From Cupriavidus pauculus (GTDB lineage: Bacteria > Pseudomonadota > Gammaproteobacteria > Burkholderiales > Burkholderiaceae), in NCBI RefSeq assembly GCF_008693385.1, contig NZ_CP044067.1:1490501-1554500 (forward strand): DNA of 64,000 bases, written 5' to 3'. Under the pieces are notes generated by a model. The model ran no database searches, had not been told where the DNA came from, and worked only from the letters and a program-made list of their open reading frames with translations. Shown piece by piece: positions 50,514 through 58,162 of this stretch. The first letter of the stretch is position 1. Each line of letters opens with the position of its first letter. Both the position numbers and the translations under genes were made by a program.

Positions 50514-52247
50514 TCAGGGCTGGATCGCGATCGCGAACTTCACGCCATCGCCGCCCACGGTCTTCGCGCCGGTGCCTACCGACGCGGTCGGCAAACGCAC
50601 GGCTTGCGCACCCGAGCCGATGCCGGCCTTGACATCGTTGCCGCTCGTCCCCGCCACCGCGAAGGTCGCATTGACGGTGCTGTTGGCGGAAGGCGTGAGC
50701 GCCAGGATCTGCGCGGACGTGAGCAGGCCGGTACCCTGGACCTTGCGGAACACTGTGTTGAACGGCAGGCGCATCGCACCGGTGCCGACATTGGCGAACA
50801 GGCTGTCGTTGTCGCCATTGCTGAATGCGCCGGACGCGTTCACGCTGCCCGTGATGCGGAACGACATGCCTGCGCCCGGCGGGATCGACACCGAACTCAG
50901 CGCGTTGCCGGTGAAACCCAGCACGATGCGCTCGATCACCACCTCGACCGTGTTGCCGTTGAACGCGTAGCGCATGCCGGCACGAACTTCCGATGCGCCG
51001 CTGCCGAACGGCGCGCCCTGCTTCGTGATGATCATCGCCACGTCGTCGAGGCGGCCGCCCGAGACGGACATGTTGTCGGCGAGCGGCATCGGTGCGCCGC
51101 CGTTCAGCGACACATTGCCCAGCTGCACGTAGTCGGACAGCGTGACGGCCGCCACCACGTCACTGATCAGGCCGCCGTTCACCGCGCCGCCGAGATCGTT
51201 CGCGGCATTCAGCACGTCCTGCGCGCTGCCCGTTGCCACCGCGGCGCCCAGGGCGGCGAGCCTGGTGCTCATCGACGCGTCGCCGAATGCCGCGGGGGCG
51301 ATGGCGCTGACCAGCTTGTTGACGAGTTGCGACGATTCGCTGGCGACGACCTTGCTCAGGCCGCCCGACTGCGTGATGGCATCGAGCGTGGCCGTGGGGT
51401 CCGCGCCAAGCGTGATGGTGCCGAGCGCGGTGTTGATCGCCGACACCTGTGCGCCGATCAGCGGGCCGGCCAGAGCCGCGAGGTTGTCCGATACCGCGCC
51501 GATGTTGGACTGCAGGCTTGCCGGCAGGCTGCTCTTCGCGTTCTGCACGGACGCCTTGACGGCGGCCGTCACGGTGGCCGTCAAGGTGGCCGGATCGGTG
51601 AAGTCCACCACGCCACTCGCGTTACCGACAACATTGGCAACGGCATTGGCCGCTGCAGCGGCGGCGGCTTCCGCGCTCAGCGAGCCGCCGGCGCCCGCCG
51701 CCAGGCCCGCGAGCGAGCGGCTGATCTGGTTCACCAGCTGCTGCACGACCACCGCGGCCTTGAGCGCGCCGGCGTCCCGCATCGGGTCGAGGTTCAGCAG
51801 GTCCTTCCCGCCAAGTCCCAGCTTGTTGGCGAGCACCGCCGCCTGCGCGGGCCCGAGCTGCGCGACGAGTGTCGTCAGCGGCGATGCCACCGGGGTGACG
51901 CCGGCCTTGTAGTCAACGGCCGGCGATTGCAGCACGCCCGAGAACGGCAGCCTGGTGCCGATGTCGGTACCGCCCGCCACCTTGAGCGCGCTCTTTGAGC
52001 AATTCGGCGGAAACGTGAAGTCGCCGCTCGCATTGGTCGTCACGGTCTGGTTGCCGCAGTCGAGGAACGTGACCGTCGCGCCAGACAGGTAAAAGTCGAC
52101 AGCCTTGCCGGAGACGGATGCCGGCGTCGGGCCGGTGCCACCGCCACCGCCGCTGTCCGAACCGCCGCCGCCGCCGCAGGCGACGAGCATCGTGGCTGCA
52201 CAGGCGATGGCACCGAATGCCAGGGATTGACTCAGCTTCGTTTTCAT
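50514..52247 (-). CDS. Large lipoprotein of unknown function, Ala/Gly-rich
   Basis: A 577-residue lipoprotein. Signal peptide SQSLAFGAIACAATMLVAC with the lipobox Cys, then a Gly-rich spacer (GGGGGSDSGGGGGTGPT). Next comes a carboxypeptidase-regulatory-like repeat (VSGKAVDFYLSGATVTFLDCGNQTVTTNASGDFTFPPNC), a long helical Ala-rich region (about residues 110-340), and a beta-rich C-terminal half ending GGDGVKFAIAIQP. The layout resembles other secreted lipoproteins of Burkholderiaceae whose role is unknown. Ribosome site is weak. It lies between the exopolysaccharide operon and the beta-barrel gene, and may belong to neither. Confidence 0.75.
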   Translation of the reverse strand: MKTKLSQSLAFGAIACAATMLVACGGGGGSDSGGGGGTGPTPASVSGKAVDFYLSGATVTFLDCGNQTVTTNASGDFTFPPNCSKSALKVAGGTDIGTRLPFSGVLQSPAVDYKAGVTPVASPLTTLVAQLGPAQAAVLANKLGLGGKDLLNLDPMRDAGALKAAVVVQQLVNQISRSLAGLAAGAGGSLSAEAAAAAAANAVANVVGNASGVVDFTDPATLTATVTAAVKASVQNAKSSLPASLQSNIGAVSDNLAALAGPLIGAQVSAINTALGTITLGADPTATLDAITQSGGLSKVVASESSQLVNKLVSAIAPAAFGDASMSTRLAALGAAVATGSAQDVLNAANDLGGAVNGGLISDVVAAVTLSDYVQLGNVSLNGGAPMPLADNMSVSGGRLDDVAMIITKQGAPFGSGASEVRAGMRYAFNGNTVEVVIERIVLGFTGNALSSVSIPPGAGMSFRITGSVNASGAFSNGDNDSLFANVGTGAMRLPFNTVFRKVQGTGLLTSAQILALTPSANSTVNATFAVAGTSGNDVKAGIGSGAQAVRLPTASVGTGAKTVGGDGVKFAIAIQP

Positions 52248-52422
52248 TTGGCTCGCTTTCGAAAGGTTGGCACCAGCGCTGCTGGCGAATACCCCTGGAT
52301 AGAACCGGTCGGCATCGTCGTGGCCGATCCGGGGACAATGGCTGGCGCGTCCGCGGCACTGCCGGACGGCCATTTCTGGAAACCTGAGGTGAGGGCCGTG
52401 GTGAGCCCTGTGGCGGCGCGGA

Positions 52423-53574
52423 TCATGCCGAGCGCTCCGGCATGTTGGCGCGCGAGGGTCTGCGCCCCGCGGCGACGTCGCGCAACAGGCGATGCCATGT
52501 CGGAACGATGCGCGCGGGCGCGAAACCGCGTACATGTTCGCGCTGTCGCTCGGCTTCCTCCCCACCGACCGGCCTGGTTAGCGCGGCCACGATGGCGTTC
52601 GCGAGTGCCTCGGCGTTTCCGGGCGGGACCAGCGTGCCGAAGCGTCCACGGCCCACCACTTCCGACGGCCCGGACGGACAGTCGGTGGCCACCACGCGCG
52701 CGCCGCAGTACAGCGCTTCGAGCAGCACCATCGACAGGCCCTCGAAGCGCGACGACATGGCGAATACGCTGGCGTGGGTCATCGCCTGGTACGGCGGGTG
52801 GTATCCCGGCAGCTGGACGCGGCCTTCCAGGCCCAGTGCGCGGACTCGCTGTTGCAGCGTATCGCGCAACTCGCCCTCGCCGAGGATAACGAGCTGCACG
52901 GCTGCGTCCTGCCGCACCACGCGCGCGAACGCGTCGATCAGCACGTCGAACCCTTTCTGCCACGTGAGGCGGCCCACGGCGAGTACGTAGCGGTCCTCCG
53001 GCCACCATGCGGGCTTTGCTGTCGCGGTAGCGATGGCCGCATCGATGGCATCGATGCGCAGTGCGTTGTAGAGGCGGCAGATCTTGTCCGCATGGGCCGG
53101 CGCGATTCGCCACATCCCCTCCGCCACGCCATCGCTGACCGCAACGAGCCGGTCGCAGCGGGCAACGGCGGCGCGCAATAGCGTGAGATACAGCCAGCGG
53201 ATGGAGGCGCGCTTGCGCGCGAGGAACGTGTCGAGGTCCTTGTGCAGCCACAGGACGACGGGGCGCCGGCATACCGCACCGAGGGCCACGGCGACGAGAT
53301 AGGTGCGGAGTTCGAGCGCGCCAACGATGACGTCGCTCGCGCGTGCGGCGGCGAAGAGACCGCGCGCTTCCCGCCGGCCGCCGCCTGAAGCGCTCGCGCG
53401 GACTTCGCGGCCATTGACGGTCAGGTTCGGTGGCAGGCTGGCCTTGACCGGCGCATCGCGCAATAGCCGCACGCGCGCGTCGCAGCCTTCGGTGGCCAAC
53501 TGGCCGACGAGGTTCAGCGTGACAGCTTCCGCGCCGCCGCCACCAAGGTCCGGGAGCAGGAACAGCGGTTTCAT
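52423..53574 (-). CDS. Glycosyltransferase, GT4 type
   Basis: A 383-residue GT-B glycosyltransferase: LFLLPDLGGGGAEAVTLNLVGQLATEGCDARVRLL at the N terminus, the donor-binding half VLAVGRLTWQKGFDVLIDAFARVVRQDAAVQLVILGEGELRDTLQQRV, and the E-x7-E motif SSRFEGLSMVLLEALYCGARVVATDCPSGPSEVV. Last gene of the exopolysaccharide operon; its start overlaps the GT52-like gene stop (ATGA). Adds a sugar to the lipid-linked repeat unit; donor unknown. Confidence 0.92.
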   Translation of the reverse strand: MKPLFLLPDLGGGGAEAVTLNLVGQLATEGCDARVRLLRDAPVKASLPPNLTVNGREVRASASGGGRREARGLFAAARASDVIVGALELRTYLVAVALGAVCRRPVVLWLHKDLDTFLARKRASIRWLYLTLLRAAVARCDRLVAVSDGVAEGMWRIAPAHADKICRLYNALRIDAIDAAIATATAKPAWWPEDRYVLAVGRLTWQKGFDVLIDAFARVVRQDAAVQLVILGEGELRDTLQQRVRALGLEGRVQLPGYHPPYQAMTHASVFAMSSRFEGLSMVLLEALYCGARVVATDCPSGPSEVVGRGRFGTLVPPGNAEALANAIVAALTRPVGGEEAERQREHVRGFAPARIVPTWHRLLRDVAAGRRPSRANMPERSA

Positions 53575-54545
53575 GCCGCACCTCCCGCCAGCAGGCCCAG
53601 CCCGATCACGCCCGGGGCGCTCAGCAGTTCGCAGCCGCGCGTGGCGAATTTTTCGTAGAGCGCGTCCGTCGCCGGATTGCCGTCCGGATGCGTGAGCACG
53701 ACCTTGCGCAAGCGCGGATGATCGATGTTCATCAGCGCGGCACTCCGCACCGTGAACACGGTCACCGACTCGTACAGATCCAGCTGACCGAGCAGATACT
53801 CCTCGGCGATCAGCGGCGTATCCACGAGCTCGAACGCGCCACTGGGCCGCCCCTCGCGCGGATGCGGCAGATACTCGTCGATCTGCAGCGACGCCACGAC
53901 ATCCGCGTAGATGTCCGCGATCCCCACCATCCCCGGATCTGTCAGCGGCTGGCCAAGAAAGATGCGCCGTTCCCCAGGATGCCGCGCGAGCGAAGACACC
54001 GCCGGTCGATCGGTCCGCAGCAGCACGGGCTGCAGCAGCGCGTTGTGCACGATGTTGTCGAACTCGGGGTACAGCGTGTAATGCGCCTGGCTGCGCGCGC
54101 GAATCCAGTGCAGATCGACCTCCCCGCGCAGATAGCGAATCAGCACCGCATGCAACGGCGACCGCCGCGCCGCGCGAAAGTACGCGCTGCCGCGATCGAC
54201 GTTGGACGTCCCGTCGTCATATGTCACGATCGAGCCGAACCCGTGCTTCTTGATCGTGTACTGGGAGTAGAAGTTGTCGATGCTCGCCAGCCCGATCTCG
54301 TGCTCGGCCTCCGCGCGCACCGCCCGCAGCGCATGCCGGAAGCGCGCGAAGTTCGTCGGAAACCTGCTGTCGACGACCACATACGCGGCGGCCACCGCCC
54401 GTTGCGCCAGCCGGTCGTAGTAGCGGCGCTGCTTCGCGTTGTCGACGCACGTGTAGTAGATAAGCCGGAAATCGCGCGTGCCTCGCGCATCGAGCATCGC
54501 GCGGGCGATCAGCGTATGTAGCGGCGTGCAGCAGATGACTAGCAT
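53571..54545 (-). CDS. GT52-like transferase (LPS alpha-2,3-sialyltransferase family)
   Basis: A 324-residue protein. The start MLVICCTPLHTLIARAMLDARGTRDFRLIYYTC, the block EIGLASIDNFYSQYTIKKHGFGSIVTYDDGTSNVDRGSAYF with its DDG, and IFLGQPLTDPGMVGIADIYADVV followed by YLPHPREG fit the GT52 / sialyltransferase-like group found in LPS and capsule loci. Possible sugar: sialic acid or a related nonulosonate, but no NeuA/NeuB-like synthesis genes are seen in the window, so the donor must come from elsewhere or be different. The start at 54545 has GGAG 6 bp upstream. Confidence 0.72.
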   Translation of the reverse strand: MLVICCTPLHTLIARAMLDARGTRDFRLIYYTCVDNAKQRRYYDRLAQRAVAAAYVVVDSRFPTNFARFRHALRAVRAEAEHEIGLASIDNFYSQYTIKKHGFGSIVTYDDGTSNVDRGSAYFRAARRSPLHAVLIRYLRGEVDLHWIRARSQAHYTLYPEFDNIVHNALLQPVLLRTDRPAVSSLARHPGERRIFLGQPLTDPGMVGIADIYADVVASLQIDEYLPHPREGRPSGAFELVDTPLIAEEYLLGQLDLYESVTVFTVRSAALMNIDHPRLRKVVLTHPDGNPATDALYEKFATRGCELLSAPGVIGLGLLAGGAA

Positions 54546-54564
54546 GGGTTGCTCCAGACGCGCC

Positions 54565-55896
54565 TCACGGACGCGAATCGGGGATCTCGGGAATGCCGGG
54601 GATATCCGGCGCGACGATCGCCGCACCGCCAAACCACGGCAGCGGACAGGCCCGCTGCGCGAGGTACCACGTGAATCCGCACCGGCACGCCATGCCGAAG
54701 GCGAAGCCCATGCCGATGCCCGCAATGCCGACGCGCGGCGCCAGCCATGTCCCGACCAGCAGGCCGGCGCCACCGGCGATCGGCGTGGCCAGGCCCAGCA
54801 ACCGCGTCCGCCGCGTGAGATACAGGCTGTGCGTCAGCAGCAGATACACCGCATGGCAGCCATACCCGAGCGCAATCCAGGGCAGCACGCGCGCGGCCTC
54901 GCGATACGCGGGTCCCGCCATCAGCGCGACGAGCCATGGCGACAGCGCCAGCAGCACGACGGCGCCCGCCGCCGCCAGTGCAATCAGCCGCCAGTACGCA
55001 TGCACGAGCACCGCGTGGTCGCCCGGCGCCTTGCCGCGCAGGCGCGCATAGGCCCATGGCGTCAGCGCCTTGTTGACGCCGTCCGCGACCAGGCCGAACC
55101 CGACGCCGATCTGCGCGGCCACCATGTAGATGCCCGCCGCATCGAGGCCAAGCGTCTGCGTGGCGATCCACCGTTCGGCACCCACGAGCAGAAAGCCACC
55201 CAGAAAATGCGGAATCAACGGGACCGAGAAAGCCGCGACCTCGCGCACCGCCTCACGCACTGCCTCGCGCGCACGCGGGCACGACCAGGCGCAGGCCAGC
55301 CAGCCGCCGCGCCACAGGCACCCGAGCGCGAATGCGCCGGTAATCCACGCGCCGATCGCCTGCCCCCAGATGCGCCCGGACGCGTCGTGCGTGACCCAGA
55401 GCACGAGCGCCAGCGACAACGCGATGCCGGCGCCCGCACTGCCGATTTGAAATGCGGCGAAGCGCCACGCGCGCCGCTGCATCATCCATACGCCCACGCA
55501 GACTTGCGCGACCGTCATCGCGCCGGCCGCCGGCACGGCAAGCCAGACCCAGTGCGCGTCGAGGCCCGTGAATCGGGCGATCGCGTCACTTGCCATCGTG
55601 ACCGGCAACGCGAGCAGCAGCGTGCTGGCCGCCACCACGATCGCCCCCGCCACGACCCAGCCGCGAAACGCTTCCGTCGCCCGCGCGTCGTAGCGTGCGT
55701 TGATGGCGCCCTGCACGCCCGCGCCGGTCAATGCCGAACACACGCTGATCAGCATCCCGAACATTGCGATCCGCCCGTAGTCGGCCACGGGCAGCACGCG
55801 CGTCAGCACGGCCATCAGCAGGAACGGCAGCAACCCGTTGACGACGTTGGCGGCCGCGTAGACCGCCGCGCTCGAGACGCCTCGCATCGGCTTCAT
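54565..55896 (-). CDS. Oligosaccharide flippase, Wzx-like
   Basis: A 443-residue membrane protein with about 12-14 segments. It opens RGVSSAAVYAAANVVNGLLPFLLMAVLTRVLPVADYGRIAMFGMLISV, the standard polysaccharide-flippase start with the VL.P.DYG motif. Moves the lipid-linked repeat unit across the inner membrane. The start overlaps the glycosyltransferase gene stop (ATGA). The C-terminal end PDIPGIPEIPDSRP is Pro-rich and cytoplasmic or periplasmic tail-like. Confidence 0.9.
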   Translation of the reverse strand: MKPMRGVSSAAVYAAANVVNGLLPFLLMAVLTRVLPVADYGRIAMFGMLISVCSALTGAGVQGAINARYDARATEAFRGWVVAGAIVVAASTLLLALPVTMASDAIARFTGLDAHWVWLAVPAAGAMTVAQVCVGVWMMQRRAWRFAAFQIGSAGAGIALSLALVLWVTHDASGRIWGQAIGAWITGAFALGCLWRGGWLACAWSCPRAREAVREAVREVAAFSVPLIPHFLGGFLLVGAERWIATQTLGLDAAGIYMVAAQIGVGFGLVADGVNKALTPWAYARLRGKAPGDHAVLVHAYWRLIALAAAGAVVLLALSPWLVALMAGPAYREAARVLPWIALGYGCHAVYLLLTHSLYLTRRTRLLGLATPIAGGAGLLVGTWLAPRVGIAGIGMGFAFGMACRCGFTWYLAQRACPLPWFGGAAIVAPDIPGIPEIPDSRP

Positions 55897-57032
55897 GGCA
55901 GCTCCGGCCGCGGCTTGGGATGCAGCGAGGGCATCGTCGTCTTTTCGCCGAAGTAGATATCGAGCGACCGCCGCGCGAAGGCTTCCTTGCCGAAACGCGC
56001 ATGCGCGGCGCGGCGAGCCGCCTCCCCCATCCGTGCGCGCAAGGATGCATCGCGCACGAGCTGCCAGGTGTAGGCGATCAGTTCCTCGTCGGAGCCCGCG
56101 ACAAACCCCGTGACACCGTGCCGCACGATGTCACGGTTGCCCGACACGCGGCTCACGACGGCCGGGATGCCCATGGCCTGCGCTTCGATCAGCGCGATCG
56201 GCATGCCCTCCCACAGCGAGGTCATGACGAAGATGTCGGAGGTAGCCAGCTCCCGCAGCAGCGCATCGCGCTCGAGCCAGCCCGTGATCCGTACCGGCGT
56301 TCCCGCGAGCCAGCGCCGGCGCACGTCGTCATCGCCGTCGCCAAGCCAGTCGAAACACGTCGCGTCCGGATCCGCCAGCGCGCGCGCCATCAGGCCGAAG
56401 CGCCACGGCGCCTTCGCATACGTGACGCGGCCGCTGGTCACCACGCGCACGCGTCCACCGCCCTCGCGCCCGCCCAAGCGCGCCGCCGTGTCGAGGTCGA
56501 TCGCATTCTCGAGCAGGCACGTCCGGCGGCTGCGCACCGCAAGTCGCGCGTAGCGCGCCTCGCTCGCCGAGCACGCCGTGACACGCGCGCCCAGCAACCC
56601 GAGCGCCTGTTCGATACGCAAGAACAGCCCGCGCTTGCGCGCGGAGATATCGCGCCGCAGGAATGCAAAACCGTGCGGCGAGTAGCACGTACGGCCGATC
56701 AGTCCCGACAGCAGCGCCGCCACTCGGCCGAGCGCGCCAGCCTTCGACGAATGCAGATGCACCGCGTCGGCGCCATGCCGGCGCAGCAGCACGGCCAGCT
56801 TCAGCACCGCGCCGAGATCGGACCATCCCGGCTCCGTCCGCATGTCGAGCACGATGCGCTGCACGTCGCGATGAAACCCCGTGTCGAGCACCGACACCGG
56901 CGGCGTCTCCTCGCGGATCGAATGCACGACGATCACACGGTGCCCCGCGCGTATCTGCTCGTTGGCCAGCAGCTCGATGCAGTGGAGCACGCCGCCGCCC
57001 AGCGCTTCGGTCACATGAACGATCGTCGGCAT
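55893..57032 (-). CDS. Glycosyltransferase, GT4 type
   Basis: A 379-residue glycosyltransferase: IVHVTEALGGGVLHCIELLANEQIRAGHRVIVVHS, VHLHSSKAGALGRVAALL, YSPHGFAFLRRDIS, the donor site VTSGRVTYAKAPWRFGLMARAL, and E-x7-E as SLWEGMPIALIEAQAMGIPAVVSRVSGNRDIV. Resembles EpsD/WbnH-like transferases that read 'HSSKAG' and 'YSPHGF'. The start codon shares one base with the stop of the polymerase gene (TGATG). Confidence 0.92.
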   Translation of the reverse strand: MPTIVHVTEALGGGVLHCIELLANEQIRAGHRVIVVHSIREETPPVSVLDTGFHRDVQRIVLDMRTEPGWSDLGAVLKLAVLLRRHGADAVHLHSSKAGALGRVAALLSGLIGRTCYSPHGFAFLRRDISARKRGLFLRIEQALGLLGARVTACSASEARYARLAVRSRRTCLLENAIDLDTAARLGGREGGGRVRVVTSGRVTYAKAPWRFGLMARALADPDATCFDWLGDGDDDVRRRWLAGTPVRITGWLERDALLRELATSDIFVMTSLWEGMPIALIEAQAMGIPAVVSRVSGNRDIVRHGVTGFVAGSDEELIAYTWQLVRDASLRARMGEAARRAAHARFGKEAFARRSLDIYFGEKTTMPSLHPKPRPELP

Positions 57033-58162
57033 CAGGGGCCTCGCCTTTCCAGAAAGATGCGCTGATGCCAGCCGAACACGTACAGGAAGATCGGCAGCAT
57101 CGGCGTCAGGTGCTTGATATAGGAGCCGTAGTCGGGCTCGAAGATGCTCTGGATGGTCACGAACGCGAGCAGCAGCGCGACGCAACGCGTCTCGCGCGCG
57201 GGCTGGGCCAGCGCGTGTACCGCCATCGCATCGCGCAGCACGGTCCACAGGCGCCGGCCGAGCACCATCGAGACCAGGAAGAACGCCGCGTACACGGGGT
57301 TGCCGTCGAGCAGCGGCACCGGCATGAACATCAGCAGGAACTGGAGGACCGCGTTGGCCCACTCGAGCGCGACGTTGCCGGTCGGCAGCAGCGGCAGGAT
57401 CATCGTGTTCGCATTGGCGTCGTAGAGCCGCGTCTCGTTGACCGTGTAGCGGTAGAACGCGAGGTCCACGCCGAGCACCGTGTGGAAGGCCACCGCCAGC
57501 AGCAGGAACGCAAGCATCACGCTCGCGACGAGCATCGGCATATTGCGCGCGACGCGGAATGCCAGCGCGTAGTAGCAATACATCGCGAGCACGAGGAACC
57601 AGTACGTGCGGAACCATGTCGCGTAGATCACGACGAGCGGCACCCATGCCAGCAGCCACTGGCGGCGTCCCCTGGAGAGCGAGAAGAAGGCGATCACGCA
57701 GAGCAGCACGATCGATTCCTTGCTGTACTGGCCCAGATAGATCGCACCCGTCACGCACGCGAAGCCGAACACGATCAGGTTCAGCAGCGCCCGCCGATCG
57801 ACACGCTCGGGCGCCGGATAGCAACGCAGCAGGAACACGCCGTAGATCGCGACCGTGAGCAGCGCGGTGACCATCTGACTCTGTGCCAGCCCCGTCAGGT
57901 CGTATAGCCGCGCGGTGTTGTCGTAGGAATCGCCGATCTCGAATCCCTGCGTCTGGCCGAAACGCGACGCGATATTGCCGCTGTCGAAGAAGTACTTGCG
58001 TGGCAGGATCCACTGGTTCAGCGCGGCCAGCACGACTCCCGCGACGATCCAGCCGATCATGCCAAGGCGCAGCAACTCGCGGTTGCGCGACTGCCGCCCG
58101 AGGTCATGCACCCTGCGGAACGAGCCGTGGGAATAGCGGGCGTCAGTGCTTGGCGGGCGCAT
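57032..58162 (-). CDS. Polysaccharide polymerase-like membrane protein (Wzy role)
   Basis: A protein of about 376 residues with about 9-10 membrane segments (MIGWIVAGVVLAALNQWIL, MVTALLTVAIYGVFLLRCY, LLNLIVFGFACVTGAIYLGQ, SVMLAFLLLAVAFHTVLG and others) and a long periplasmic loop containing YRYTVNETRLYDANANTMILPLLPTG. By membrane pattern and operon position it is the repeat-unit polymerase; sequence conservation of this class is low. Start uncertain: 58162 lies inside the end of the Wzc gene; an internal Met at 58060 begins right at the first membrane segment. Confidence 0.72.
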   Translation of the reverse strand: MRPPSTDARYSHGSFRRVHDLGRQSRNRELLRLGMIGWIVAGVVLAALNQWILPRKYFFDSGNIASRFGQTQGFEIGDSYDNTARLYDLTGLAQSQMVTALLTVAIYGVFLLRCYPAPERVDRRALLNLIVFGFACVTGAIYLGQYSKESIVLLCVIAFFSLSRGRRQWLLAWVPLVVIYATWFRTYWFLVLAMYCYYALAFRVARNMPMLVASVMLAFLLLAVAFHTVLGVDLAFYRYTVNETRLYDANANTMILPLLPTGNVALEWANAVLQFLLMFMPVPLLDGNPVYAAFFLVSMVLGRRLWTVLRDAMAVHALAQPARETRCVALLLAFVTIQSIFEPDYGSYIKHLTPMLPIFLYVFGWHQRIFLERRGP

